A stretch of DNA of 60,764 nt from Lachnospiraceae bacterium (GCA_024698485.1 JAILRC010000054.1:1-60764), one strand, 5' to 3'. Shown: positions 8,803 to 19,155, numbered from the stretch's first letter. A program made the numbers and translations. Notes: generated from the letters alone by a model not told the origin.

Positions 8803-9522
8803 TTAATCTAAAATATACTCCTTGATCTTTGTGAAGTCTCCGTCGGAAATCCTGTACGTGGGTTCTGATTTACCATATTCCTTGGGAGATATATTTGAAT
8901 GAATGTACAGCGAATCCATACCCACTTCCTGCGCCCCCGCAATGTCCGCCGCTTCATCATTTCCTATCATTATGCACTCTTTTGCCTTTAGCGAATACGT
9001 TTCAAGAAGTCTTTCGAAAAAAACTCTGCCGGGCTTTTTAACTCCCTGTTCCGACGAAATAAATATGCCGTCGAAAAGATCACCGATACCGAGCATAGTA
9101 ATTTCAGGCCTTGTGAAATCCGTTTGCGCATTTGAGAGAAGATAAATTTTCTTATTCCGCTTTTTAAGTTCATGAAACAGCTCCTCTACGCCGGGATAAA
9201 GCTTTATGTAACTTCTGGTCAGTGCCCTGAAGGTGATGGCTGTACTTCTTACCGTATCTTGCGAAACCTTCACATTCTTTTTAATGAACATTTTTCCGAA
9301 GACCTTGGTGACATCCGGCTCATAATCCTTTTCTCCTTCATGCTTCCTTTTGTCTTCTTCTATCAATTCCCTATAGGCTTTCTTAAGTTCGCTGCCCTTG
9401 TAAAATGCTCCGTAGGCCGAATAGATCTCCGCAGTTTTCTTCCAGACCGAAGGCTTTTCTTCGTCGGTACGGATATCACACAGGGTTCCGTAAAAGTCAA
9501 AAATATAGTTTTTATACTCCAT
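8803..9522 (-). CDS. HAD-superfamily hydrolase with DxY motif I
   Basis: This is a 239-residue HAD hydrolase with a helical cap. Motif I is FDFYGTLCD near residue 9, motif II LLSNAQTD, motif III the lysine in GVKKPG, and motif IV IMIGNDEAADIAGA. The second position of motif I is Tyr, not the general-acid Asp of ordinary phosphatases; DxYGT is the haloacid dehalogenase pattern, though the protein otherwise looks like a YjjG/nucleotidase-type member. The start at 9522 gives the normal HAD N-terminus; its ribosome binding site is weak and lies just after the cysteine desulfurase stop, so it is probably translated by coupling. The substrate is unknown. Confidence 0.8.
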   Translation of the reverse strand: MEYKNYIFDFYGTLCDIRTDEEKPSVWKKTAEIYSAYGAFYKGSELKKAYRELIEEDKRKHEGEKDYEPDVTKVFGKMFIKKNVKVSQDTVRSTAITFRALTRSYIKLYPGVEELFHELKKRNKKIYLLSNAQTDFTRPEITMLGIGDLFDGIFISSEQGVKKPGRVFFERLLETYSLKAKECIMIGNDEAADIAGAQEVGMDSLYIHSNISPKEYGKSEPTYRISDGDFTKIKEYILD

Positions 9523-9539
9523 GATCTGTACCGTGAATT

Positions 9540-10733
9540 TCAGTGTTTCGTGTACTTCCTGAGGACAGGAAGGAGTTCCTTCAGGCATTCCAGTGCATAG
9601 TCGATCTCTTCCGCGGTGGTGGTAGCCGCAAAACTGAAACGAAGCGTGGAATTCAGATACCTGTTCTCCGTTCCGATGGCTGTAAGCGTTCCCGAAATGT
9701 CGGGGTGATTCGAAGAACAGGCGGAACCCGACGAAACATAGACTCCTTTTTCCTCAAGTGCATGAAGGAGCACTTCGCTCCTGCTCAAGCCTTCAAAGCC
9801 GCAGCTCACCACATGAGGAGCTGTTTTAAGGATCTTTTCCCTAAGATCCGCGATCTCTTCTCCGCTTTTTCCGAAGGTATGTACCTGAAGGCCGTCTATC
9901 TCAAGAAGCCCACGGATCAGTCTTTCCTTCAGTTCATACATATGCTCCCTGTTTGCATCCAGATCGTCATATGCATCCTTTGCGGCAGTTCCCAGACCTG
10001 CAATGGCCGGAACATTTTCCGTGCCGGAACGCATGCCCTTTTCCTGTCCGCCGCCGTGGATGATGGGTTTTACTTTAATGCCCTTCTTTATGTACAAAAA
10101 GCCGCTTCCCTTGGGTCCCAGGATCTTGTGGCCGGAAACCGACATGAGATCGATGCCGAAGTTCTTGGGGACCACATTCATCTTACCGAAGGCCTGGATG
10201 GCATCCACGTGAAAGATCACATTTGGATTTTTGGCTTTTATGGCTTTTGATACCGCAGCGATGTCATTGACGCTACCGATCTCATTGTTAACAAACATTA
10301 CGGACACAAGGATGGTGTCATCTCTCACCAGATCCCGAAGGCTGTCAATGATCACATGCCCTTCTTTGTCTACGGGAGCAAAGCTGATCTCATACCCCAG
10401 GCTCTCAAGAAAAAGGAGGGGATTGTAGACCGAAGCATGTTCCATCTTTGTGGTGATGATGTGCTTTCCCTTGCGGTTGTTGGCAAGGGCACTGCCGATG
10501 AGCGCCATATTGTTGGACTCGGTACCGCCGGATGTGAAAACAATCTCGGAAGCCTCACATTTAAGGATCTTTGAGATCACATCCTTGGACTCCTTTATGT
10601 ACATTTCCGCATCCATACCCAGCTTGTGCATGGATGAGGGATTACCGAAATCTGTAAGGAAAACGGAACTCATTTTATTGTAAACATTTTCGGAGGCCTT
10701 TGTAGTCGCCGCATTATCAAGATAAGCTATCAT
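9540..10733 (-). CDS. Cysteine desulfurase (NifS/IscS type)
   Basis: This PLP enzyme takes sulfur from cysteine and passes it as persulfide to Fe-S cluster assembly or tRNA thiolation. LDNAATT opens the protein, the PLP lysine lies in SGHKILGPKG about residue 200, and the catalytic cysteine loop is SSGSACSSNHP about residue 325, followed by the family's RFSFAATTTAEEID tail. The 397-residue form starts at the ATG at 10733, inside the last 17 bp of rsmE and after an ACGGAG site. Which acceptor it serves cannot be told; no iscU or thiI adjoins it. Confidence 0.9.
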   Translation of the reverse strand: MIAYLDNAATTKASENVYNKMSSVFLTDFGNPSSMHKLGMDAEMYIKESKDVISKILKCEASEIVFTSGGTESNNMALIGSALANNRKGKHIITTKMEHASVYNPLLFLESLGYEISFAPVDKEGHVIIDSLRDLVRDDTILVSVMFVNNEIGSVNDIAAVSKAIKAKNPNVIFHVDAIQAFGKMNVVPKNFGIDLMSVSGHKILGPKGSGFLYIKKGIKVKPIIHGGGQEKGMRSGTENVPAIAGLGTAAKDAYDDLDANREHMYELKERLIRGLLEIDGLQVHTFGKSGEEIADLREKILKTAPHVVSCGFEGLSRSEVLLHALEEKGVYVSSGSACSSNHPDISGTLTAIGTENRYLNSTLRFSFAATTTAEEIDYALECLKELLPVLRKYTKH

Positions 10734-11502
10734 TGCCTGTCTCCGTTTCATACATTAATATTGCCGCAGTTGTAAGGCCCGCGGTCTCAGTCCTGAGTAT
10801 CCTTCTGCCCAGGGAAACGGTGGTGGCTCCCGCCGTCTTCGCTTCTTCTATCTCGCTCTCGTCAAAACCGCCCTCCGGTCCGATAAACACAGAAACTGTT
10901 GGTTTTGACCCCTTCTTAAGGGACGCTGCCATTTCCGAAGCAAATTTCTTTAAAGAAAGAATGCCGTTCTCATTTTCATAAGGTACCAGAAGATGTTCGG
11001 GATCTTCAGAAGCAGCTTTCTTCAAAGCCTCTTTGAAGTTCATGACTCTTCCCACCTTCGGAATAATGCCTCTGCCTGACTGTTTTGCCGCAGCTCTGGA
11101 GATCTCGTTCCACCTTAGATTCTTCTTTGCTTCCGACTTTTCATCTTCGATCTTCACTATACATCTCTTCATGGTGACAGGCACAATCTCCGTCACCCCC
11201 AGTTCAACGCATTTCTGGATGATGAGTTCCATTTTGTCTTTCTTGGGAAGTCCCTGATAGAGAACGATCCTTACGGGGAGCTCGCTGTCGGACTTCTTTG
11301 ATTCAAGGACCGTGCAAAGGACCGTGCCTTTTTCACTCAAATCCGCGATCTCGCATATATGATCCGTATCAACACTGTTACACAAAAGGATCCTGTCCCC
11401 TTCCTTAAGGCGAAGAACGTTCTTAATGTGATTAACGTCTTCCCCCGTAACCCTGATCTCATTTCCCATATGCTGTTGTTCATCTATATAAAATCTGTGC
11501 AT
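10717..11502 (-). CDS. rsmE: 16S rRNA m3U1498 methyltransferase RsmE
   Basis: RsmE methylates N3 of U1498 in 16S rRNA in the assembled 30S subunit, using S-adenosylmethionine. The 261-residue protein has the N-terminal PUA-like part (MHRFYIDEQQ, then GEDVNHIKNVLRLKEGD) and a C-terminal SPOUT knot with IGPEGGFDESE about residue 212 and the SLGRRILRTETA loop. The start at 11502 follows AGAAGG. It leads the operon and overlaps the cysteine desulfurase start. In many Firmicutes rsmE follows prmA and dnaJ; here it follows dnaJ directly, with its own promoter overlapping the dnaJ terminator. Confidence 0.95.
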   Translation of the reverse strand: MHRFYIDEQQHMGNEIRVTGEDVNHIKNVLRLKEGDRILLCNSVDTDHICEIADLSEKGTVLCTVLESKKSDSELPVRIVLYQGLPKKDKMELIIQKCVELGVTEIVPVTMKRCIVKIEDEKSEAKKNLRWNEISRAAAKQSGRGIIPKVGRVMNFKEALKKAASEDPEHLLVPYENENGILSLKKFASEMAASLKKGSKPTVSVFIGPEGGFDESEIEEAKTAGATTVSLGRRILRTETAGLTTAAILMYETETGNDSLS

Positions 11503-11542
11503 ATGAACCTTCTGTCATTTTTGTTTATTGATGCAACTATTG

Positions 11543-11571
11543 ATTTTAACATAAAACACCGCCGCAGTAAA
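11543..11571 (-). promoter_or_regulatory. Promoter of the rsmE operon
   Basis: TTTACT (11566-11571) and TAAAAT (11543-11548) are spaced 17 bp on the minus strand, about 40 bp before rsmE. It starts inside the T-tract of the dnaJ terminator. Confidence 0.65.
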
Positions 11572-11603
11572 CAAAAAAGACGGAAAGCCTTTGCGCTTCC
11601 GCC
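11571..11603 (-). terminator. Terminator of the hrcA-grpE-dnaK-dnaJ operon
   Basis: GGCGGAAGC and GCTTTCCGTC form an imperfect stem with one bulge and one G-U pair, followed by TCTTTTTTG on the minus strand, just after the dnaJ stop. Confidence 0.8.
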
Positions 11604-11611
11604 TTTATCTT

Positions 11612-12763
11612 TTATTTAAATCTCTTTTTGTTCTTTCCTGCATCCCCTGCATTGGGAATATCGGTCAAAGTCCTGTCATAGGCCTCAAGAAGTTCTTTCT
11701 GTTCCTTGGTGAGTTTGGTGGGAACCTGAACAACGAAGGTAACATAGAAGTCACCTCTTGATGCGGAATTACGTACCGAAGGAACACCCTTGCCGCGGAA
11801 TCTGACCTTTGTATCGGTCTGGGTTCCGGGAGTCACCGTATATATAACATCACCGTCAATGGTATTGATCCTGATGTCTCCGCCAAGAGCGGCCTTGGTG
11901 AACGGAAGAGGAACATTTGCGTAAAGGTCCATACCGTCTCTCTGGAAAGTAGGATGAGACTTTACTCTCACTTCCACAAGAAGATCTCCCCTTGGTCCTC
12001 CGTTGGTACCAGGTTCGCCCTGTCCGGGAAGACGAACGGACTGTCCGTCATCGATACCTGCGGGAATGGACACTTCAAGAGTCCTCTTTCTGGTGATGGT
12101 ACCCTCACCACGGCAGTTGGGGCACTTATCCTTTATGATCTTACCTGTACCATGACACTCGGGACAAACCTGAACACTCTGGGTCATACCAAAGAGAGAC
12201 TGTCTCTGGAAAATGACCTGTCCGCGTCCCTTGCACTGAGAACAGGTTTCAACCTTGGACCCTTTTCTGGCTCCTGTACCGCCGCACTCGGGGCAAGGTT
12301 CATTTCCGTTGAAACTGATCTCCTTCTTCGTTCCGAAAACAGCTTCTTCAAAGGTAATGCTCACGCCCACTCTTATGCTGGCGCCATTCTGAGGAGCATT
12401 GGCATCGGCGGAGCGTCTGCTGCCGCCAAAACCGAAACCGCCGAACAGATCGCCGAAAATGTCTCCGAAATTAGAGAATATGTCTCCCATATCGCTGAAA
12501 CCGTATCCGCCGGAGCCTGCACCTCCGCCGTTCTCGAAAGCAGCATGACCGAACTGATCATACTTTCTCCTCTTGTCGGCATCGGACAGAATGGCATAGG
12601 CTTCGGAAGCCTCTTTGAACTTCTCCTCGGCTTCCTTGTTTCCCGGGTTCAGATCGGGATGATATTTCTTCGCCAGAACTCTGTATGCTTTTTTGATCTC
12701 TTAATCGGAGGCGTTCTTTGTGACACCGAGCACCTCGTAGTAGTCGCGTTTATTTTCTGCCAT
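11612..12763 (-). pseudogene. dnaJ: dnaJ, J domain cut by an in-frame TAA at codon 21
   Basis: DnaJ is the J-domain co-chaperone that delivers clients to DnaK and stimulates its ATPase. The gene is full length (383 sense codons expected, from the ATG at 12763 after a GAGG site) and everything in it is normal except one codon: 12701-12703 reads TAA, where the family has an acidic or other residue (NASD-stop-EIKKAYR). A G-to-T change from GAA would explain it. The rest is intact: HPD motif in KYHPDLNPG, a Gly/Phe region, four zinc-binding CxxCxGxG repeats, and the C-terminal substrate domains. The first in-frame downstream start is an ATG at 12490 (codon 92), with only a weak binding site, giving a 292-residue form without the J domain. 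Such a form could bind clients but not stimulate DnaK. Sequencing error is a real alternative. Confidence 0.88.
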
Positions 12764-12814
12764 ATAAAAAAATCCTCGTGTTACAATGTGTATGTGCTGT
12801 ACAAAACACCTTTA

Positions 12815-12833
12815 GGGGCGCTGTTCGCGCCCC
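12815..12833 (-). other. GC-rich hairpin between dnaK and dnaJ
   Basis: GGGGCGC and GCGCCCC form a perfect 7-bp stem with a five-base loop 20 bp after the dnaK stop. No T-tract follows on the minus strand, so it is more likely an mRNA processing or stability element that lowers dnaJ relative to dnaK than a full terminator. Confidence 0.55.
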
Positions 12834-12852
12834 TTTTAAAGGCTTGCCTGTT

Positions 12853-14796
<1,944 letters not shown>

Positions 14797-15450
14797 TTAA
14801 TTTGCTACTTTGACCATCGAATGTCTTACGATGGTGTCTTTAAAATAATAACCCTTCTGGAAAACCTCAACGACGATGTTCTCGCCGGCGTTTTCATCTT
14901 CAACATGCATCACTGCGTTGTGAAGATCGGGATTAAACTCACAATTGAGTGCTTCGATCTCTTTGAGACCCGCTTCAGTAAGTCCTGTCATCATCTGCTT
15001 GTAAACTTTTTCCATACCTGCGGCGAAGGGCTGAGCCTTCTCCTCTTCGGACAGCATGTCAAAGCCTCTTTCGAAGTTGTCGATAACGGGAAGGATCTTC
15101 TCAACGATGTTCTTTGCTCCCATATCGAACATGGCACTCTTCTCTTTTTCGGTACGCTTACGATAATTGTCGAACTCAGCCATCTGACGGAGGATCTTGT
15201 CGTTCAGTTCCTCGATCTGAATGTCTTTTTTGTCTTTTTTCTCTTTTTTATCTTTCTTTTCAGGTTCTTCGGCTTTTTCTTCGGCTTTTTCTTCGGCTTT
15301 TTTCTCAGTCTCTTCCTTCACCTGCTCCTCTTTCGCTTCGGTCTTTTCCTCGGCTTCAGCTTCTGCCGCAACTTCCGTTTCTTTAACCTCGTTGTCTTCT
15401 GCAGCCTTTTCCTTGGTTTTAACCTTTACTTCAAGATCTTTGGCTTTCAA
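14797..15450 (-). CDS. grpE: Nucleotide exchange factor GrpE
   Basis: GrpE releases ADP from DnaK. The C-terminal two thirds is typical: the long helix EFDNYRKRTEKEKSAM, then ILPVIDNFERG, and the beta-domain ending VEVFQKGYYFKDTIVRHSMVKVAN. The first 75 residues are a low-complexity Lys/Glu/Ala tract with tandem KAEE units, visible in DNA as repeats around 15265-15305. The frame starts with TTG at 15450, eight bases after AAGGAG; no better start is present. The start lies 18 bp after the hrcA stop. The charged tail is probably disordered and differs between relatives. A small hairpin (GCAACA/TGTTGC, 14779-14793) precedes dnaK. Confidence 0.95.
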   Translation of the reverse strand: MKAKDLEVKVKTKEKAAEDNEVKETEVAAEAEAEEKTEAKEEQVKEETEKKAEEKAEEKAEEPEKKDKKEKKDKKDIQIEELNDKILRQMAEFDNYRKRTEKEKSAMFDMGAKNIVEKILPVIDNFERGFDMLSEEEKAQPFAAGMEKVYKQMMTGLTEAGLKEIEALNCEFNPDLHNAVMHVEDENAGENIVVEVFQKGYYFKDTIVRHSMVKVAN

Positions 15451-15468
15451 ATCAAATTCTCCTTTCAG

Positions 15469-16488
15469 CTACTTCTTTATAAGATCATCAATTTGATTTT
15501 TGATGGTTGTAAGTGCCGAAACAACTTTTTCATAATCCATACGTTTGGGGCCAACGATGCCGAACTTTCCGTACATTCCGTCGGACAGTTCATAAGTCGC
15601 CGTTACCACCGAACAGTCTTTCATGGACTCAACGGTAACCTCATCGCCGATGTAAACCTGAATGGGGTTTCCGTTTTCGTCATCCTTTTTCATAAGTTCC
15701 GCAAGTTCTTTCTTTTCCTCGATCTCGTAGAGGATGTCGGAAGCATTGTCTCCGTAAGAAAGCTCGGGGTACTTAAGGATGTTGGTGGCTCCGCTGGTGT
15801 AGACCTTGACCTTTTCTTCCTCGCTCAAAGCCTGAGCAACTGCATCGAGAACATCGTTTACCACGCTTCCGAGGCCCTCGGACTGCTTTTTCATGTTTCC
15901 GATGATCTCCAGATTGATCTCCGAAAGATCAAGGCCCTGAAGGAAGGTGTTGAGCATAAGGTTCAACTTCAGCATGGTTTCGGGTTCTATGCGTTTCGTT
16001 ACTTCGATCACTTTATTTTTAACAATATTTCCTTCAATAAGGATAACAACCAGAACCGAATTCTCACTGACCTCCGTCAGCTGCACGAACTTAACTTTCT
16101 TGCTCCTGTACATGGGAGTAGTCACCATGGCGGTGTAGTTCGTATTCGCCGCAAGAAGCTTTGTGGCCTGTTCAAGGAGATTTTCCATCTTGTCGGCTTT
16201 GTCAAGGAGCATGGTTTTGATCTCTTTGATCTCCCTGTCCTTGCTTTCCATCATCTTATCGACGTAAAGTCTGTAAGCCTTGTCCGTGGGAATCCTTCCC
16301 GCAGATGTGTGAGGCGATGTGATGTAACCCATTTCCTCAAGATCGCTCATCTCATTTCTGATGGTGGCGGAAGAAAGATTCAGGTCAGTGAACTTGGATA
16401 TCGTTCGTGATCCCACCGGTTCACCGGTCTCGAGATAGTTTCTGATTATGGCATTAAGTATTATCCATTTTCTGTCATCAAGTTCCAA
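15469..16488 (-). CDS. hrcA: Heat-inducible transcription repressor HrcA
   Basis: HrcA represses class I heat-shock genes by binding CIRCE; GroEL keeps it active. The 339-residue protein has the N-terminal winged helix (ETGEPVGSRTISKFTDLNLSS, split here as ETGEPVGSRT and LNLSSATIRNEM) and the typical HTSAGRIPTDKAYRLYVD segment about residue 60, then the GAF-like dimer domain. The start is TTG at 16488 after AAAGGA. It heads the operon and sits directly behind two CIRCE copies, so it controls itself, grpE, dnaK and dnaJ; a third CIRCE precedes htpG 32 kb away. Confidence 0.96.
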   Translation of the reverse strand: MELDDRKWIILNAIIRNYLETGEPVGSRTISKFTDLNLSSATIRNEMSDLEEMGYITSPHTSAGRIPTDKAYRLYVDKMMESKDREIKEIKTMLLDKADKMENLLEQATKLLAANTNYTAMVTTPMYRSKKVKFVQLTEVSENSVLVVILIEGNIVKNKVIEVTKRIEPETMLKLNLMLNTFLQGLDLSEINLEIIGNMKKQSEGLGSVVNDVLDAVAQALSEEEKVKVYTSGATNILKYPELSYGDNASDILYEIEEKKELAELMKKDDENGNPIQVYIGDEVTVESMKDCSVVTATYELSDGMYGKFGIVGPKRMDYEKVVSALTTIKNQIDDLIKK

Positions 16489-16528
16489 AGCCCTGTTTCC
16501 TTTCTACAATTGATTCGGTTTTTTGTTG

Positions 16529-16555
16529 TTAGCACTCAAAACATCAGAGTGCTAA
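16529..16555 (-). promoter_or_regulatory. CIRCE operator, promoter-proximal copy
   Basis: TTAGCACTC-N9-GAGTGCTAA is a perfect CIRCE inverted repeat, the HrcA binding site. It lies about 40 bp upstream of hrcA and downstream of the -10 box, within the transcribed leader. Confidence 0.97.
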
Positions 16556-16566
16556 TTGCTAGAAAT

Positions 16567-16602
16567 AAAATAGCATTAGCACTCAACTTTGTCAAGTGCT
16601 AA
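16567..16602 (-). promoter_or_regulatory. CIRCE operator overlapping the hrcA promoter
   Basis: A second CIRCE (16576-16602) reads TTAGCACTT-N9-GAGTGCTAA, one arm mismatch. Its left arm and centre contain the -35 box TTGACA (16590-16595); TATTTT (16567-16572) follows at 17 bp. HrcA bound here would cover the -35 box, and the proximal copy would cover the transcript start region. Confidence 0.93.
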
Positions 16603-16639
16603 TGCCAATAAATTTATAAATTATAAGTAAAAACATCGA

Positions 16640-18034
16640 TCAAATGTTTTTAAGGTACTCATCCATTGCTGCAGCAGCCTGTTTGCCCGCCTGCATGGCA
16701 AGGATCACCGTAGCCGCTCCCGTAACGGCATCACCGCCTGCGAATATGCCCGGACGGGATGTTTTTCCCGTAACCTCTTCCGCAACTATGCACTGATGAG
16801 CATTGATGTCAAGCCCCTCCGTAGTTGAAGAAATGAGGGGATTGGGGCTGGTTCCCAGAGCCATGATGACCGTATCGGCATCAATAGTGAACTCAGAGCC
16901 CTTCTTTTCAACAGGTCTTCTTCTGCCTGATGCATCAGGCTCTCCCAGTTCCATTTCAACACAGGTGAGGCCTTTCACCCAACCGTTTTCGTCCACCAGG
17001 ATCTCCTTGGGATTGGTAAGGAGTTTAAAGATGATGCCCTCTTCCTTTGCATGATGAACTTCTTCCGCCCTTGCAGGAAGTTCCGCTTCGGATCGTCTGT
17101 AAACAATGTAGGTCTCCGCGCCCAGTCTGAGCGCTGTTCTCGCAGCGTCCATGGCAACGTTTCCGCCACCGATGACAGCCACCTTTTTGCCTCTTGAAAT
17201 GGGTGTATCGTAATCATCTCTGAAAGCTTTCATAAGATTGTTTCTGGTCAGAAATTCGTTGGCGGAGAAAACGCCGTTGGCCTGCTCTCCGGGAATGCCC
17301 ATGAACCTGGGAAGTCCTGCGCCCGATCCGATGAACACAGCCTTGAAGTCCTCTTCTTCCATAAGTTCATCGATGGTGATGGATTTTCCTACAATAACGT
17401 CCGTTTCGATCTTTACTCCGAGGCTCTTAACGTTCTCAACCTCAGCCTTTACAACGGTGTCCTTGGGCAGTCTGAATTCGGGGATACCATAGACCAGAAC
17501 GCCGCCTGCTTCATGAAGAGCTTCAAAGATGGTAACATCATAACCCTTCTTTGCCAATTCTCCGGCGCAGGTGAGCCCGGAAGGACCTGACCCTATTACA
17601 GCCACTTTGATATTGTTCTTTTCCGCAGCGCCCTGAGGCTTTATATTGTTCTCTCTTGCCCAGTCAGCGGTGAAACGCTCCAGCTTGCCGATGGAAACAG
17701 CTTCACCCTTTATGCCTCTGATACACTTGGCTTCGCACTGTGTCTCCTGAGGGCAAACACGACCGCAGATGGCCGGAAGTGCCGAGTACTTGCTGATCTC
17801 GTCATATGCGCCTTTAATGTCGCCGTCTTCGATGTGTCTTACAAATTCGGGGATATTGATCTCAACAGGGCAGCCGGTCCTGCACTGGGGATTCTTGCAC
17901 TTAAGGCATCTGGAAGCTTCTGCCTTGGCTTCCTCAAGGTCGTAGCCCAGGCACACTTCTTCGAAATTCTTTGCTCTAACCTGCGCTTCCTGTTCTTTGA
18001 CGGGAACGCGCTTCATCATATCATTAACTACCAT
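16640..18034 (-). CDS. nfnB: NfnB, large subunit of NADH-dependent ferredoxin:NADP+ oxidoreductase
   Basis: NfnB, built like the small subunit of glutamate synthase, is the bifurcating subunit of NfnAB, which couples NADH and reduced ferredoxin oxidation to NADPH formation in the cytoplasm of anaerobes. The 464-residue protein has two N-terminal [4Fe-4S] cysteine clusters (CLKCKNPQCRTGCP about residue 41 and CGRVCPQETQCEAKC about 90), an FAD-binding VIGSGPSGLTCAGELAKKG loop near 148, an NADP-binding VIGGGNVAMDAARTA loop near 287, and a C-terminal GIFAGGDAVTGAATV. It starts 21 bp after nfnA. Glutamate synthase small subunit is the usual automatic label; pairing with nfnA argues for Nfn. Confidence 0.88.
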   Translation of the reverse strand: MVVNDMMKRVPVKEQEAQVRAKNFEEVCLGYDLEEAKAEASRCLKCKNPQCRTGCPVEINIPEFVRHIEDGDIKGAYDEISKYSALPAICGRVCPQETQCEAKCIRGIKGEAVSIGKLERFTADWARENNIKPQGAAEKNNIKVAVIGSGPSGLTCAGELAKKGYDVTIFEALHEAGGVLVYGIPEFRLPKDTVVKAEVENVKSLGVKIETDVIVGKSITIDELMEEEDFKAVFIGSGAGLPRFMGIPGEQANGVFSANEFLTRNNLMKAFRDDYDTPISRGKKVAVIGGGNVAMDAARTALRLGAETYIVYRRSEAELPARAEEVHHAKEEGIIFKLLTNPKEILVDENGWVKGLTCVEMELGEPDASGRRRPVEKKGSEFTIDADTVIMALGTSPNPLISSTTEGLDINAHQCIVAEEVTGKTSRPGIFAGGDAVTGAATVILAMQAGKQAAAAMDEYLKNI

Positions 18035-18055
18035 GTCTAAAGTACCTTCCTTTTC

Positions 18056-18937
18056 TTAGTTGCAATTTCCGCATCCGCCGTGGTGAGTGTCGCCCTCTCT
18101 GGCAGCCAGGAGTGCTCTTCCCTCTTCGGTCTTGTAAAGCTGCTGACGTTTCATTGCATTGTCATAATCTACAAGATGTCCGTCAAATTCAGGTCCGTCA
18201 ACGCAGGCAAATTTAACTTTACCGTCCACAAGAACACGACATGCTCCGCACATTCCCGTTCCGTCCACCATGATGGGGTTCAGGGAGACCACCGTGGGGA
18301 TACCAAGTTCCTTCGTAAGAAGTGAAGCAAATTTCATCATGATCAGCGGTCCGATGGCCACTGCATGGTTGTAGGTCTTGTGTTCTTCATTTATGAGATA
18401 CTTAAGGCAATCGTTTACATTGCCCTTTCTTCCTTTTGTACCGTCATCCGTCGTAACGTAAACATTGCCGGCCACTTTCTTCATCTCGTCCTCAAGGATT
18501 ATGAGAGATCCGTTTCTTGCTCCGATGATGACATCGGCGTCTATGCCGTGTTCATGGAGCCATTTTACCTGAGGATAAACCGGAGCGGTTCCCACACCGC
18601 CGGCCATGAATATGATCTTTTTCTTTTTAAGTTCTTCCAAAGGTTCATTGCAGAGTTCGGATGCCAGTCCCAGAGGACCTGTAAAATCAGCGAAGAAATC
18701 GCCTTCTTTGTATTCTGCCATCATCTTGGTGGAAGCACCCACAGTCTGGAAAACAATGGTGACAGTCTCTTTTTCTCTGTCATAATCGCATATGGTAAGA
18801 GGGATCCTTTCGCCTCTTTCATCGGGACGTACAATGACAAACTGTCCCGGTAGACACTTGTGCGCAACTCTGGGGGCATGAACGTCCATCAGAACGATAT
18901 TATCCGACAGCATTGATTTTTTAAGGATTTTATACAT
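18056..18937 (-). CDS. nfnA: NfnA, small subunit of NADH-dependent ferredoxin:NADP+ oxidoreductase
   Basis: NfnA is the ferredoxin-NAD(P) reductase-like partner that handles NADH with an FAD and a [2Fe-2S] cluster. The 293-residue protein has the FAD domain (GERIPLTICDYD about residue 45), the NAD domain (MAGGVGTAPVYPQV about 112), and a C-terminal cysteine set MCGACRV with a later Cys for the iron-sulfur cluster. It ends in a Cys/His-rich tail (HHGGCGNCN). The frame has a GTG two codons earlier, but GGAGAG places the ATG at 18937 best. It is also similar to sulfide dehydrogenase SudB-type proteins. The pair is transcribed from a promoter next to a perfect palindrome. Confidence 0.88.
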   Translation of the reverse strand: MYKILKKSMLSDNIVLMDVHAPRVAHKCLPGQFVIVRPDERGERIPLTICDYDREKETVTIVFQTVGASTKMMAEYKEGDFFADFTGPLGLASELCNEPLEELKKKKIIFMAGGVGTAPVYPQVKWLHEHGIDADVIIGARNGSLIILEDEMKKVAGNVYVTTDDGTKGRKGNVNDCLKYLINEEHKTYNHAVAIGPLIMMKFASLLTKELGIPTVVSLNPIMVDGTGMCGACRVLVDGKVKFACVDGPEFDGHLVDYDNAMKRQQLYKTEEGRALLAAREGDTHHGGCGNCN

Positions 18938-18976
18938 ATTCACTCTCCGTCTGGGTTTGGTTTATAATATCATATA

Positions 18977-19005
18977 TTTATACAACTTTTTGTCACGTTT
19001 TACAA
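18977..19005 (-). promoter_or_regulatory. Promoter of nfnAB
   Basis: TTGTAA (19000-19005) and TATAAA (18977-18982) are spaced 17 bp on the minus strand, about 40 bp upstream of nfnA. The surrounding AT-rich DNA offers other -10 candidates. Confidence 0.5.
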
Positions 19006-19021
19006 CAGTGAATTATCACTG
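19006..19021. promoter_or_regulatory. Palindrome upstream of nfnAB
   Basis: CAGTGA-ATTA-TCACTG is a perfect 6-bp inverted repeat directly abutting the -35 box of nfnAB, in the divergent gap to yerC. It resembles a regulator site. The half-site spacing is two bases shorter than a Rex site, so I do not assign it to Rex. Confidence 0.45.
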
Positions 19022-19077
19022 TGTGAAAAAGTTTCCTGTTACACATATACTTTCTTTATTTATTTTATTTTTAACTA

Positions 19078-19106
19078 TTTACTTTAGAATTGTGTAGTGT
19101 TAAAAT
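19078..19106 (+). promoter_or_regulatory. Promoter of yerC
   Basis: TTTACT (19078-19083) and TAAAAT (19101-19106) are spaced 17 bp, about 50 bp before the yerC start. A small TTTGCC/GGCAAA hairpin follows in the leader. Confidence 0.65.
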
Positions 19107-19155
19107 AGAAAAGTAAATGTAATTTGCCATCGGGCAAAATGGAGGATATAGAGAA

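Noticed and set aside
19006-19021. Rex redox-repressor site upstream of nfnAB
   Set aside because: Rex sites have GTGAA-N4-TTCAC spacing; here the half-sites are two bases closer.
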